This document shows positions 7,992 to 17,484 of a stretch of 58,457 bases of DNA, piece by piece. The translations under genes and the position numbers were made by a program. How positions within the stretch are numbered: position 1 is the first letter of the stretch; every line of letters begins with the position of its first letter. This DNA comes from CADCTM01 sp049671305. Lineage in GTDB: Bacteria > Cyanobacteriota > Cyanobacteriia > Cyanobacteriales > Coleofasciculaceae. The notes under the pieces are model-generated. The model had not been told where the DNA came from and did not search any database. It saw nothing but the letters and a program-made list of their open reading frames with translations. Location: positions 1 through 58,457 of the forward strand of contig JBATUR010000067.1 of assembly GCA_049671305.1 (NCBI GenBank), in the 5' to 3' direction.

Positions 7992-9797
7992 ATGCATTAT
8001 GAGGTCAAAGACTCCTCTAACTCAAAACCTTCATCGGCTCAGGGGGAGGGAAACCAAAAAAAATCAAGCTTTTTTTCATCGCCGCGTTTGAGACTGTTGC
8101 TAGTCTGGGGACTGATGATGGCAGCATCTCTTGCTCTATTGAGCAATTTGTATCGACTGCAAGTGGCTGAGTCACCAATGCTGGAGGAAAAAGCACGCAA
8201 CCAGCAGATGGTGTATTTGCGTCCGTTTGTGCCTCGACGCCCGATAGTTGACCGCAATGGTAATGTTTTGGCGGTCGATCGACCTGTTTACACACTTTAT
8301 GCTCATCCCAAGCAGTTTAAGAAATCTAAGCAGGAAATGGCGGCATTGTTGGCGCCGATACTGGGGAAGACTGCCGAGCAGTTGGAGAAGTCGTTTAATC
8401 AAAAAAATAGCGGCATTCAACTAGGTCGCCCCCTGACAGAAGAAGTCGCCGACCGAGTGGCGAGACTAGATGCTGACGGTTTGGAGATGATTCAACAATA
8501 TTCTCGCCTCTATCCTCAGCAAGAGTTGGCGGCGGATGTTGTGGGTTATGTGGATGTGGATCATCGTGGTCAGGCAGGACTAGAATATTCTCAGGAAAAT
8601 TTATTAGAAAGGGCAGTTCGGACACTCCGACTAAGTAAGGCGGGAAATGGGGCTCTGATGCCAGATAATGTCCCAGAAGGATTTTTGCATTTCGATGATT
8701 TGCGGTTGCAATTAACCATTGATAGTCGGTTGCAAAGGGCTGCCCGTTTTGCCCTCAAGCAAAAAATTAAGCAGTTTAGGGCGGAACGAGGTACGGTAAT
8801 TGTCATGGATGCACGGGATGGGTCGTTGCTATCTTTGGTAACAGAGCCGACTTATAACCCGAATCAGTATTACAACTTTAATGTGGGTTTGTTTAAAAAT
8901 TGGGCGCTGACGGACTTGTATGAGCCTGGTTCAACTTTTAAACCGCTTAATGTGGCGATCGCTTTAGAAACTGGTGCAGCTAAGTCTGATAGTCGCTTCA
9001 ATGATACGGGACAAATTCGCATTGGTCAGTGGTCGATTGAGAATAATGACTTTGAATCTTTAGGTGGTCGTGGTCTAATTAATGTCACCCAGATTCTGCA
9101 ATATTCCAGCAATATCGGCATGGTGCGGCTGATGTCACAAATGAATCCGGATGTTTACTATAGCTGGCTCGAAAAATTAGGGCTAGGGCAGAAGGTTGAG
9201 GTTGATTTACCTTTTGAGGCGGCTGGGCAAATTAAAAGTCGCCAGAAATTTTCCTCAGTCCGAGTTGAACCTGCCACGGCGTCTTTTGGACAAGGCTTTT
9301 CTTTAACTGCTTTGCAACTTGCACAACTCCACGCGGTGCTGGCAAATGGCGGCAAGCTGGTAACGCCTCATGCTGTGCAAGGACTGTTTGACACCAAAGG
9401 GCAGCCGTATTGGCAACCCCGCGTTATTGCACCTCGTCCGATTTTTTCGCCCCAGACGACCCAGGAAGTCCTGAAAATGATGGAAAGTGTGGTAAGTGAC
9501 GGAACTGGCAAAAATTCCCAAATTCCCGGCTACCGGGTTGCAGGTAAAACTGGGACGGCTCAAAAAGCAAGTCCGACTGGCGGTTATTATTCCAATGCTA
9601 AGATTACGAGTTTTGTGGGGATTTTTCCGGTAGAGTCGCCACGCTATGTGGTATTGGCAGTAGTAGATGAACCGAAGGGTAATGATGCTTTTGGTTCGAC
9701 TGTTACAGCACCAATTGTGAAGTCGGTAATTGAGGCTTTAATTGGTATTGAGCGAATTGCTCCGAGTCAGTCTGTACAGACGACTGTTATGCCCTAG
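7992..9797 (+). CDS. ftsI: Peptidoglycan D,D-transpeptidase FtsI (class B PBP)
   Basis: This is septal or cell-wall peptidoglycan cross-linking transpeptidase. The 601 residues comprise one N-terminal membrane anchor (about 31-55), a PBP dimerisation/pedestal domain (about 70-230, with RPIVDRNGNVLA) and a transpeptidase domain (about 265-585). All three penicillin-binding motifs are present: STFK (catalytic Ser314), SSN (372-374) and KTG (519-521). The start is ATG at 7992; ATG at 7999 is out of frame. The upstream FtsL-like gene supports FtsI rather than the elongation PBP2. Confidence 0.93.
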   Translation: MHYEVKDSSNSKPSSAQGEGNQKKSSFFSSPRLRLLLVWGLMMAASLALLSNLYRLQVAESPMLEEKARNQQMVYLRPFVPRRPIVDRNGNVLAVDRPVYTLYAHPKQFKKSKQEMAALLAPILGKTAEQLEKSFNQKNSGIQLGRPLTEEVADRVARLDADGLEMIQQYSRLYPQQELAADVVGYVDVDHRGQAGLEYSQENLLERAVRTLRLSKAGNGALMPDNVPEGFLHFDDLRLQLTIDSRLQRAARFALKQKIKQFRAERGTVIVMDARDGSLLSLVTEPTYNPNQYYNFNVGLFKNWALTDLYEPGSTFKPLNVAIALETGAAKSDSRFNDTGQIRIGQWSIENNDFESLGGRGLINVTQILQYSSNIGMVRLMSQMNPDVYYSWLEKLGLGQKVEVDLPFEAAGQIKSRQKFSSVRVEPATASFGQGFSLTALQLAQLHAVLANGGKLVTPHAVQGLFDTKGQPYWQPRVIAPRPIFSPQTTQEVLKMMESVVSDGTGKNSQIPGYRVAGKTGTAQKASPTGGYYSNAKITSFVGIFPVESPRYVVLAVVDEPKGNDAFGSTVTAPIVKSVIEALIGIERIAPSQSVQTTVMP

Positions 9798-9922
9798 AGT
9801 TAATGTGGGAAATGCGATCCGCTTTGATTGTGCCATTTTCTGCCACGTTGTCGGCAGTTAGTTTGAAATAATCTATAAAAGATGGTGTCTGTTTTCACTT
9901 TTATTGAACGATGTTTCCCAAA

Positions 9923-10492
9923 CTATCCGAATGTGACATCTTCATAAAGTGCCTCTAATCTTCCCTCAAAGTTAATACTATTGAGTTTAAATAATCTCTG
10001 TTCTGCTGTGTAAGATTGCAATACCCACAATCCTTCATCGTTACGCCGGAAGCACTCAATTCGCTGCCGCTTACTGTTAATTAAAACATACTCGCGGAGG
10101 CTTGATATTTCCTGGTAGTCGGCAAATTTGTCACCTCTATCAAAAGCTTCTGTAGAGTCTGATAAAACTTCAATAATAAGAGTAGGAAATCGCTTGTAAG
10201 TAGGTGTTTCTTGATCGCGTGAATCGCAAGTAACCATAACATCAGGATAGTAGAACCGATTTAGTGTTTCAATTCGGGCTTTCATGTCGGAAATATAAAC
10301 ACGGCAACCTGAACCTCTTAAGTGGCTACGGAGTAAAGCAAAAAGGTTTCCGGCGATGGTGACGTGAGCATCACTTGCACCTGCCATCGCATAGATTTGC
10401 CCATCAATGTATTCATGTTTGATGGGGTTTTGTTCTTCTATGTTTAGGTATTCTTCGGGTGTGAGATAGGGTTGTTGGGGGGAGGCAATCAT
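9923..10492 (-). CDS. Uma2-family (DUF820) putative endonuclease
   Basis: This 189-residue protein has the hallmarks of the Uma2 PD-(D/E)XK-like family: an N-terminal LTPEEYLNIEE segment, KHEYIDGQIYAMAGAS, a YYPDVMVTCD strand carrying the acidic metal ligand, LIIEVLSDST with the catalytic Glu, and KFADYQEI. Such proteins are highly multicopy in cyanobacteria and their substrates are unknown; nuclease activity is inferred from fold only. The gene stands alone between ftsI (convergent) and a small XRE regulator on the same strand, with about 90 bp between them. A partner toxin or transposase is not visible. Confidence 0.88.
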   Translation of the reverse strand: MIASPQQPYLTPEEYLNIEEQNPIKHEYIDGQIYAMAGASDAHVTIAGNLFALLRSHLRGSGCRVYISDMKARIETLNRFYYPDVMVTCDSRDQETPTYKRFPTLIIEVLSDSTEAFDRGDKFADYQEISSLREYVLINSKRQRIECFRRNDEGLWVLQSYTAEQRLFKLNSINFEGRLEALYEDVTFG

Positions 10493-10585
10493 GGTGGGAA
10501 TGGGGTGGTAAATCTAATATTGTATTTCGATATTTTTGACAATCATCCTGCTGCCCATCGAGATAATTCTTAATTATAAATAAAC

Positions 10586-10798
10586 CTATTCTTCCAATAC
10601 TTCAACCAAGTCCTCAATCATGACATCAAAGACACGGGCTAGCTTTTGCAACGCTGTATAGTCTACAGTTGTCAAACTTGGAGCTTGAGCGTAATTTTTG
10701 ACCGTGCTGTAAGGAATTCCCGATCTAACTGAGACTTCTTTCATCGTCCAACCCTTCTCAGCCGTTAGTTCCCGAACTTTTAATCTAATTAGCCCCAT
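10586..10798 (-). CDS. Small XRE-family HTH regulator
   Basis: I start at the ATG at 10798 (70 residues, MGLIRLKVRELTAEKGWTMKEV). Longer in-frame starts to 10981 would overlap the divergent gene at 10933 and add low-complexity HIP1-derived sequence. The protein is essentially one Cro/C1-type helix-turn-helix: LKVRELTAEKGWTMKEVS, then RSGIPYSTVKNYA (recognition helix) and LQKLARVFDVMIEDLVEVL. It is probably a DNA-binding transcription factor. No obvious ribosome site precedes the ATG. Its targets are unknown; the neighbouring Uma2 gene is downstream on the same strand. Confidence 0.8.
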   Translation of the reverse strand: MGLIRLKVRELTAEKGWTMKEVSVRSGIPYSTVKNYAQAPSLTTVDYTALQKLARVFDVMIEDLVEVLEE

Positions 10799-10932
10799 TT
10801 TAAGCTTGACATTAGCTACCCGCGTAGCTTTTAATAATCTTAATGGTAAGACAAGCGATCGCCCCTGTGCCCGTATAAACATATGAGCGATCGCTTTTCC
10901 TAAAACATTCCCCGAAAAGGAACGATAACTAT

Positions 10933-11592
10933 ATGATACCAAGACAGCAGACCGGAACGATGAAAAAGCTCCACCAAGCAACCTTTCAAGGCAAAAACTG
11001 GCAGCTAATTACCGACAACCAAGCCATAAAGTCAGCACTCAAAGCAATTGGCGTCAAAGATGATGATTATCGTTGCGCCTATATCCTGACTGGGTTGGGC
11101 GATAATACCGTCGCCGCGATAAATAACCCTGCCGGGAAGTTTGGGCAGGTTGGCATCAAGTCCCCCGCAGTGGCAGCATCTTTGTCTGCCTTTATGACAC
11201 AAATCTCACACGCAGCAGGGGTACAACTCATGACAACTTTATTTCGCCGCCTGCAACCGCCTCAAAAATTTCGCATCAATATTTCCGACATTGCCAAACT
11301 CTTAAAAATTCCCAAACACCTAATCTTGCGCGTCGAATGTTGGGCATATATTATATTTATCCATCGCGCTGATCAAGGCGGACAATTTATTAGTTACCGT
11401 AAACTACGACAGTGGCAAAATGCTGTTGCTTGTCAGATTCAAAACAGCAAGAATTGCCAGCAACTTCGGCAATTGTGGATAGCAATTGCCAAAGATTACC
11501 AAAAATATAGCCAACAATATGACGATGGGCATTATCCCTTTGTTTGTAATATTTGGAGCAAATCTTGGGATAACTTATGGAAAGCTCAATAA
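10933..11592 (+). CDS. Hypothetical protein
   Basis: This has 219 residues from ATG 10933; the internal ATG at 10960 (MKKLHQATFQGKNWQL) is an equally good start. I do not recognise the family. The N-terminal half has a DNQAIKSALKAIGVKDDDYRCAY segment, and the C-terminal half is helical, basic and Gln-rich, ending in a Trp-rich WSKSWDNLWKAQ. There is no signal peptide, membrane helix or catalytic signature. It is convergent with the GNAT gene (5 bp between stops) and divergent from the XRE regulator, which could control it; that is only an inference from position. Confidence 0.7.
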   Translation: MIPRQQTGTMKKLHQATFQGKNWQLITDNQAIKSALKAIGVKDDDYRCAYILTGLGDNTVAAINNPAGKFGQVGIKSPAVAASLSAFMTQISHAAGVQLMTTLFRRLQPPQKFRINISDIAKLLKIPKHLILRVECWAYIIFIHRADQGGQFISYRKLRQWQNAVACQIQNSKNCQQLRQLWIAIAKDYQKYSQQYDDGHYPFVCNIWSKSWDNLWKAQ

Positions 11593-11596
11593 TTTA

Positions 11597-12061
11597 CTAA
11601 TTTTGAGATTGATACTGCATGATTATCACAGGAATTCCCAATATTTTACGAGCTAACTGAGGTAAACCAAACTTGAGTTTAAGAGATTGCGGTAATTCTT
11701 GCCAAGACACAGCTACAAAACCAAAGTTTGTGTAAAATCTTGCCAATTTCTCACCCAAACATTCCAGATAAAGAGGCTCAGTTGCTGATTGAATTAAATG
11801 TTGAGTTAAAGCTGTTCCTAATCCTTGCTTACGCCGTGCAGGTACAACTATCAAACTACTAAGTTCTTGTGCTTGAGAAAAATTGCGTAATTGCCCACAA
11901 GCGACGATTTGATCATCACATTCAATTAACCAAAATTGCTGCCAGCGTATCTGAGTTGGATCGAGTTTTTCAGACAAAACTAATTTGCGAATCTGCCAAA
12001 TATCATCAACAGAAGCACGACGAAGAATACACCCTACTGGTAATGATGAAAGTTCATTCAT
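11597..12061 (-). CDS. GNAT-family N-acetyltransferase
   Basis: This 154-residue single-domain GNAT protein transfers an acetyl group from acetyl-CoA to an unknown amine. The N-terminus ILRRASVDDIWQIRKLV is beta1-alpha1. Motif A is LSSLIVVPARRKQGLGTALTQ, with the pyrophosphate-binding R/Q-x-x-G-x-G/A loop. Motif B contains LARFYTNFGFVAV. It overlaps the end of the upstream alpha/beta hydrolase gene by 8 bp on the same strand, so the two are translationally coupled and probably functionally linked. Confidence 0.88.
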   Translation of the reverse strand: MNELSSLPVGCILRRASVDDIWQIRKLVLSEKLDPTQIRWQQFWLIECDDQIVACGQLRNFSQAQELSSLIVVPARRKQGLGTALTQHLIQSATEPLYLECLGEKLARFYTNFGFVAVSWQELPQSLKLKFGLPQLARKILGIPVIIMQYQSQN

Positions 12062-12941
12062 CTCTAAATTCTAAAATATACTTTGCTGTAATTTCTGGCT
12101 TTTCGAGGTGAGGCACATGACCACAATTTTCAATCCAAATTAGTTGAGAATTAGTAATTGCATCTTTGAATTTATAAGCATCATCCGTCCCCAAAATGCG
12201 GTCATTCTCTCCCCATAGAATCAGGGTTGGCTGCTTAATTTCTGATAATTTATCTCCAAAAGAACTATAACCACCACTTTTTGTAAAAGCAATCAAAGCT
12301 TGCTGCCAACTGGGCGACTTTAAATGTAAAGCAGCACATATTTGAGCATCAATTGAGGCAAAACTTTGGTCATGATAAGCATTAACACTAATTTTTTGTC
12401 TGACTTTGGCATTACTTAAAAATGCTGTTGCTAAATAGCCAACTGGACCAAACATAAATTTACCAATATTAGGAGGCGCTTTATATCCAGCACTATCAAG
12501 CAAGACTAATTTTTTGACTGCTTGGGGATAAGCTAGTGTAAAATCAATAGCAGCAGCACCTCCCATTGAAGCACCAACTAAAATAACTGGCTCGTTAATT
12601 AAGGTTTTCCAAAAATAATATAAATGACTTTTAATCGCTTTTGGACTAAAAGGAATTTCTGCAATTCTTTCCGTAAAACCAAACCCTAATAAATCAACAG
12701 TCCAAGTTTCATTTTGCAGAGCAAGCTGTGGCAACAAACGACGAAATTCAAAAACTGAACTATCAAAACCATGTAATAACAAAATTGGTGTGCCGCCATT
12801 ACCTTGCCGCACGTAAGTTGTAGCAATTGGTTCTTGATTTAAAGGCGTTGTAATTGGAATTTGTTGGATGTTTTGAGCAAAAGCAATAGAAGTTGCTTCG
12901 GTTAATTGAGCAATTTCAGGTGGTAAAAAATTATTAGTCAT
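12054..12941 (-). CDS. Alpha/beta-fold hydrolase
   Basis: This is a 295-residue soluble hydrolase with the complete catalytic triad: Ser125 in the nucleophile elbow GASMGG, Asp247 in LWGENDRILG, and His275 in GHVPHLEKP. The oxyanion loop LLHGFDSS (about 55-62) is conserved. A variable cap lies between about residues 150 and 220. The substrate is unknown; similar cyanobacterial proteins are annotated as hydrolases or lipases by default. It sits 30 bp downstream of purT on the same strand and overlaps the GNAT gene by 8 bp, suggesting a three-gene transcript. Confidence 0.9.
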   Translation of the reverse strand: MTNNFLPPEIAQLTEATSIAFAQNIQQIPITTPLNQEPIATTYVRQGNGGTPILLLHGFDSSVFEFRRLLPQLALQNETWTVDLLGFGFTERIAEIPFSPKAIKSHLYYFWKTLINEPVILVGASMGGAAAIDFTLAYPQAVKKLVLLDSAGYKAPPNIGKFMFGPVGYLATAFLSNAKVRQKISVNAYHDQSFASIDAQICAALHLKSPSWQQALIAFTKSGGYSSFGDKLSEIKQPTLILWGENDRILGTDDAYKFKDAITNSQLIWIENCGHVPHLEKPEITAKYILEFRDE

Positions 12942-12971
12942 AACTAAAGTTTATTAAATTAATCTCCTTAA

Positions 12972-14144
12972 TTACTCAACTATTTTTATTTTACTTGCTG
13001 CTGTGTTAGCTTTTTCTTTTGCTTCTTGAACATCTTTACCTTTAGCTAAAGCAACTCCCATTCTCCGATAAGGACGCGAATCAGGTTTACCAAATAATTT
13101 CACATCTACATCTACATCAGATAAAGCCTCAGCAACACCTTCAAAGTTAATTGAATCTGAATTTTTTTCTGCTAAAATTACAGCACTTGCTGATGCTCCT
13201 AATTGCTCTATCTTGGGAATTGGTAAACCTAATACTGCCCGCAGATGTAATTCAAATTCATTAAGATTTTGAGAAATCAAAGTCACCATGCCCGTATCAT
13301 GAGGTCTTGGGGAAAGTTCGGAAAATATCACCTCATCTTTGGTAAGAAAAAATTCAACACCAAAAATTCCCGCCCCACCTAAAGCATCAGTAACTTTTTT
13401 GGCAATGTTTTCTGCTTCTTTTATTAAATGATTAGCAATTTCTACAGGTTGCCAAGATTCTTGATAATCGCCTCTTTCTTGACGATGCCCAATTGCTGGA
13501 CAGAAAATTGTTGGTGCATTCCACTGCTTAATTGTTAACAGTGTTATCTCCAATTCAAAGGGAATAAACTCTTCAACAATAATCTTTTTGATATCTCCTC
13601 TTGAGCCTTCGATAGCATAATTCCAAGCCCTTTCTACTTCATCTTGAAAATTCACCACCGACTGTCCTTTACCCGATGAAGACATCACAGGTTTAACAAC
13701 ATTAGGAAAGCCAACTTTTCGCGAAGCCTCAATTAACTCTTCATGGGTTGTCGCGTAAGCATAATTAGCAGTTCTAATTCCCAATTGCTGATGAGCTAAT
13801 TCTCGAATTTTATCCCGATTCATTGTATAGTTAGTTGCCATCGCTGTCGGAATTACCGTAATTCCTCTCTGCTCAAATTCCTGCAATTTTTCAGTTTGGA
13901 TTGCCTCAATTTCTGGGATAATAAAGTCAGGTTGATGTTTAGAAACAACCCATTCTAAATCTTCAGCACTGAGCATAGAAATCACCTCAGAACAATCAGC
14001 CACTTGCATCGCTGGCGCATTTTTATAACGGTCAACAGCAATTACATAATTACCCAGTCGTTGTGCGGCAATTACAAACTCTTTACCCAGCTCTCCTGAA
14101 CCAAGTAACATGAATTTTTTCGGAAGTCTCAAGGAGTTTGACAT
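12972..14144 (-). CDS. purT: Formate-dependent phosphoribosylglycinamide formyltransferase 2
   Basis: PurT makes formyl-GAR from GAR, formate and ATP in purine synthesis, independent of folate. The 390 residues show the ATP-grasp superfamily layout: N-terminal GSGELGKEFVIAAQRLG nucleotide/substrate loop, central KPVMSSSGKGQSVV ATP-binding loop, and FGVEFFLTKDEVIFSELSPRPHDTGMVT carrying the metal-binding Glu residues. Homology to PurK is excluded by the PurT-specific EAIQTE and SPRPHDTG motifs. It starts at ATG 14144, divergent from the methyltransferase gene at 14263. Confidence 0.95.
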   Translation of the reverse strand: MSNSLRLPKKFMLLGSGELGKEFVIAAQRLGNYVIAVDRYKNAPAMQVADCSEVISMLSAEDLEWVVSKHQPDFIIPEIEAIQTEKLQEFEQRGITVIPTAMATNYTMNRDKIRELAHQQLGIRTANYAYATTHEELIEASRKVGFPNVVKPVMSSSGKGQSVVNFQDEVERAWNYAIEGSRGDIKKIIVEEFIPFELEITLLTIKQWNAPTIFCPAIGHRQERGDYQESWQPVEIANHLIKEAENIAKKVTDALGGAGIFGVEFFLTKDEVIFSELSPRPHDTGMVTLISQNLNEFELHLRAVLGLPIPKIEQLGASASAVILAEKNSDSINFEGVAEALSDVDVDVKLFGKPDSRPYRRMGVALAKGKDVQEAKEKANTAASKIKIVE

Positions 14145-14262
14145 AAATTAATTTGGTTAAGATAAAAAATTGTGCCAACTAATTGTAAAACTTGACAAGC
14201 GCTAGATAGATATTAATGATTAATTTAAAACATCAGGGAATAAGGTAATTAAACAATAGACC

Positions 14263-15387
14263 ATGAATCACTACTTTGCGACAGTTGCCCGTGGTCTAGA
14301 ACCCATTGCTGCCCAAGAACTTGAGCGTTTGGGTGCAAAATCAGTACGTCCTGATTTTACAGGAGTTCATTTTGTGGGCGACGTGGCGCTGCTATATCGA
14401 GTCAACCTTTGGGCGCGGACTATTTTTCGAGTACTTTTTACCTTACGGGAATTTCCCTGCCCAAATGCCGATCGCCTTTATCAAGAGGTGCAAAATATTA
14501 ACTGGGAGCAATACATAACGCCCCACAACACCCTCTCCGTAAGTGCGACAGGGGGGAACGAGCAACTTAATCATACCCATTTCACAGCCCTACAAGTCAA
14601 GAATGCGATCGTCGATCAACAACGTGATCAATTTGGTGAAAGATCTAGCGTTGATACCCAAGATCCCGATCTTGCCATTAATGTCCACATCTACAAAGAC
14701 CGTTGCACCTTAAGTTTAGATAGTTCTGGCACCAGCTTACATCGTCGAGGCTATCGACCGGCAGTTGGTATTGCACCCCTCAAGGAAACCTTAGCTGCTG
14801 CGCTTCTGGAGATGTCTGAGTGGGAGCCAAGTTTGCCGTTTTTAGACCCCTTATGTGGTTCTGGTACCCTACCTATAGAGGCAAGTTTAAAAGCCTTAAA
14901 CATTGCGCCTGGGGTGTTTCGGCAGCAGTTTGCTTTTGAGAAGTGGCTTGATTTTGATGCAGATTTATGGGAGGGATTAATTAATGAGGCTCAAAATGGT
15001 GAGTTGGAGCAACTGCCAGCACCGATTATGGGAAGCGATCGCGATCCTGATATCCTAGTCCAAGCCCGTACCAATGCTCAACAATGTGGCATTGCCCAAC
15101 AAATTACCTTTGATTTAGGTGATATCGCCCTCATAGAAGCACCTGCCAGCAGTGGCGTAATCATCTGTAATCCCCCCTACGGCGAACGTCTAGGCGATGC
15201 CCAAGAACTAGGTGAGTTTTACAAACTGCTTGGTGATGTCTTCAAGCAACGCTTTCAAGGCTGGACAGCTTTTGTCTTAACTGGTAACAAAGAATTGGCA
15301 AAACGAGTTGGACTTAAAGCTTCTCGACGCATTCCTGTATATAACGGCTCAATACCCTGCACTTTACTAAAGTACGAACTTTATTAA
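14263..15387 (+). CDS. THUMP-domain class I RNA methyltransferase (RlmL N-terminal-like)
   Basis: This 374-residue protein has an N-terminal ferredoxin-like plus THUMP region (about 1-155, MNHYFATVARGLEPIAAQELE) and a SAM-dependent UPF0020-type domain. The SAM loop is DPLCGSGTLPIEA (about 198-210), and the N2-guanine methyltransferase catalytic motif is NPPYGERLG (about 304-312). Family knowledge suggests methylation of 23S rRNA guanine N2 (the m2G2445 activity of RlmL); the second RlmK domain of enterobacterial RlmL is absent, as is usual in cyanobacteria. It starts at ATG 14263 and is monocistronic. Confidence 0.9.
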   Translation: MNHYFATVARGLEPIAAQELERLGAKSVRPDFTGVHFVGDVALLYRVNLWARTIFRVLFTLREFPCPNADRLYQEVQNINWEQYITPHNTLSVSATGGNEQLNHTHFTALQVKNAIVDQQRDQFGERSSVDTQDPDLAINVHIYKDRCTLSLDSSGTSLHRRGYRPAVGIAPLKETLAAALLEMSEWEPSLPFLDPLCGSGTLPIEASLKALNIAPGVFRQQFAFEKWLDFDADLWEGLINEAQNGELEQLPAPIMGSDRDPDILVQARTNAQQCGIAQQITFDLGDIALIEAPASSGVIICNPPYGERLGDAQELGEFYKLLGDVFKQRFQGWTAFVLTGNKELAKRVGLKASRRIPVYNGSIPCTLLKYELY

Positions 15388-15388
15388 C

Positions 15389-15412
15389 GCAAGATCTTTG
15401 CCAACATCTTGC
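15389..15412 (+). terminator. Weak hairpin after the methyltransferase gene
   Basis: GCAAGAT and ATCTTGC form a 7-bp stem with a 10-nt loop, starting 2 bp after the stop codon. No T-run follows, so terminator function is uncertain. Confidence 0.3.
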
Positions 15413-15575
15413 CATTCATCCTTCACAACTAACAGGTACTGGTGAAATAGCTAATTTTTTCGCTAATTTACGCCGTAAGAATGATTTATGGCTAACTATA
15501 CATATTGAAGATTCATAAGTGTTACAATTCTTTGCGTTGCCAGTATAAAAATCTTCACAAACTTGCTACAAAAGT

Positions 15576-16346
15576 ATGATCCTTGACCACACACCTCTAC
15601 CCAAACCCAGATCTACACAGATAGCGAGAACTGAAGACACCAAGCAAGGACTTTTTGTTGCCCTCTTAATTATGACAATTTGGGCAATCAGTATGCTATT
15701 TCTTCTATCCTTAGATGTTGAAAAGCTACCCATTTATTTAATCATTCCTGCCATGATTTGGCAGATATTTATCTATACAGGCTTATTTGTTACAGCACAT
15801 GATGCCATGCATGGAGTTGTCTTTCCCCACAACCTAAGAATTAATAACTTTATTGGTTGGACTGCTTCTTTAATTTACGCACTATTTTCCTTTAAACAAC
15901 TAACAGAAAAACACTGGCAACATCATCATCATCCAGCTAGTGAACTTGATCCAGATTTTCATGACGGCAAGCATAAAAACTTCTTTGCTTGGTATTGGCA
16001 ATTTACCAAAAGATATTGGAGTTGGACAAGATTGTTAGGATTAATGGCAATTTTCAATATTATTACTCATACCATTCATATTCCTGATGCCAACTTGACT
16101 TTATTTTGGGTTGTTCCTTCAGTTTTAAGTTCAGTCCAATTATTTTATTTTGGCAGCTACTTACCTCATCGAGAGCCAAAGAATGGATACACTAACGCTC
16201 ATCGTACCCAAAGTAATCATTTACCAGTTTTCTGGTCATTTATTACCTGTTATCACTTTGGCTACCACCAAGAACATCATGAATATCCTCATCTTCCTTG
16301 GTGGAAATTGCCAGAAATGTATAAGTTGAATAAAGGCATTTCTTAA
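15576..16346 (+). CDS. crtW: Beta-carotene ketolase CrtW
   Basis: CrtW introduces the 4- and 4'-keto groups into carotenoids (echinenone, canthaxanthin). This 256-residue integral membrane di-iron enzyme has the expected His clusters: HDAMHG (about 76-81), HWQHHHHP (about 112-119), and the C-terminal HQEHHEYPHLPWW, together with YLPHRE. Four membrane helices are predicted by eye (residues about 25-45, 50-72, 85-105 and 150-200). The di-iron His spacing separates it from CrtO (FAD type) and CrtR (hydroxylase). It stands alone with about 190 bp upstream; no other carotenoid gene is in the window. Confidence 0.93.
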   Translation: MILDHTPLPKPRSTQIARTEDTKQGLFVALLIMTIWAISMLFLLSLDVEKLPIYLIIPAMIWQIFIYTGLFVTAHDAMHGVVFPHNLRINNFIGWTASLIYALFSFKQLTEKHWQHHHHPASELDPDFHDGKHKNFFAWYWQFTKRYWSWTRLLGLMAIFNIITHTIHIPDANLTLFWVVPSVLSSVQLFYFGSYLPHREPKNGYTNAHRTQSNHLPVFWSFITCYHFGYHQEHHEYPHLPWWKLPEMYKLNKGIS

Positions 16347-16585
16347 ATCTAGTGGCTTATTTAAGGTGATTAAAATATGAGACACATTACCTAAGTTTCA
16401 ATTTTTGGACTTGTTTATGTTGGAATAATACAATTTTGCTGCCTATGCTTTGGCGATATTTTTCTATTTTGATAGTTGAGACTTAAAGTGCATTTTTATT
16501 TTTGATTACTTCAAAGACTAAGAATTTCCTAAAAAACATCAGTTTGCACCCAAGCTGATAACAGCAATAGTTATACATCGAAATA

Positions 16586-17083
16586 TTAAACCTGAACAAA
16601 TACTGCTCCACAAGCTTTGAGGTCTAGCTTTTGTGCTTCTGTCAAGCCAATGCCAGCGCCAAAATTACAGCCTTCTACTAATGCGGCAGACCAGATAGTT
16701 TCGTTGAGAGTTGCACCTCTTAAGTCAGCATTTCTTAAATCTGCACCTGTAAAATTAGCACGAATTAAGTCAGCTTCCTGCAAGCAGCTATTTTTTAAGT
16801 TTGCCCCTGTCAAGTCTCCACGAATAAAATTGACATTCGGCAAAATTAAACCGGATAATTGGGCACCTCGAAGATTTGGAAATTTTACCTGAGTGGGTTC
16901 TTTAAAAAAGCGCATTACACAGGCAATATTTGCCTCATGTAGCGGTAGTTGAGTTAAAAAATCATATCTCCCCAGCCCCAGACTATTGAGGGTGAGTAGA
17001 CGCTCTTGAGGGCTTTGTTCTAAAAATTGGCTGCAAATGCGATAGAGGCTTCGGGTTGGAGCTTTGAGCATGGCGGCAGGCAT
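16586..17083 (-). CDS. Pentapeptide repeat protein
   Basis: The 165 residues consist of an N-terminal helical part (about 1-65, with LYRICSQFLEQSPQERLLTLNSLGLGRYDFL) followed by about 12 A(D/N)LxX-type pentapeptides (about 70-140: NLRGAQLSGLILPN, then DLTGANLKNSCLQEADLIR). These form a right-handed quadrilateral beta-helix. It ends in a short TEAQKLDLKACGAVF helix. The function of such cytosolic cyanobacterial repeats is unknown. The start at 17083 could instead be the ATG four codons downstream. It is monocistronic and divergent from the peptidase gene. Confidence 0.85.
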   Translation of the reverse strand: MPAAMLKAPTRSLYRICSQFLEQSPQERLLTLNSLGLGRYDFLTQLPLHEANIACVMRFFKEPTQVKFPNLRGAQLSGLILPNVNFIRGDLTGANLKNSCLQEADLIRANFTGADLRNADLRGATLNETIWSAALVEGCNFGAGIGLTEAQKLDLKACGAVFVQV

Positions 17084-17484
17084 AGGTTCAACACCTTGAG
17101 TTAACTTTCTTCATTATAGTTTACATATCTTTACAATGATTGTCAGTAGTACAAGTAAAACAAGTATGACAGGGCAACAAGGTCGTTTAGATTCAGCAGA
17201 ATTATTTTTCTCAAAAAGGCTCTACAGTTGGTTGGCGCTCAAATAATTGCTCACAATAACTCGCTAATATGCCAAAAAGCCAACCAACTAGGCATTGCTA
17301 GCATCAACCAACCTAGCTAATCTAGTTTCAGTTCAACTAACAAAAAGTCTTTTTGGTAAAATTCCAACCTTTGCCAAAAATCCGGAAACTGACCGACTGA
17401 GTTTGGAGTTTATTTAGTTCTAACAGTCAACAAACTGCCAATTTATCTACTCTAAAACTATCGCAACCTCAAAGAAATAATCTC
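17084..17484. other. Intergenic region between pentapeptide and peptidase genes
   Basis: This is a 400-bp divergent promoter region with no coding frame. It contains an 11-bp inverted repeat, AGTTGGTTGGC at 17226-17236 and its complement at 17279-17289, separated by 42 nt. A shorter CAACCAACCTAG relative follows. This could be an operator pair or a long-loop hairpin. Confidence 0.4.

Noticed and set aside
10799..10981. Longer start for the XRE regulator
   Set aside because: It would overlap the divergent 10933 gene and adds unlikely HIP1-derived sequence; ATG 10798 gives a clean HTH domain.
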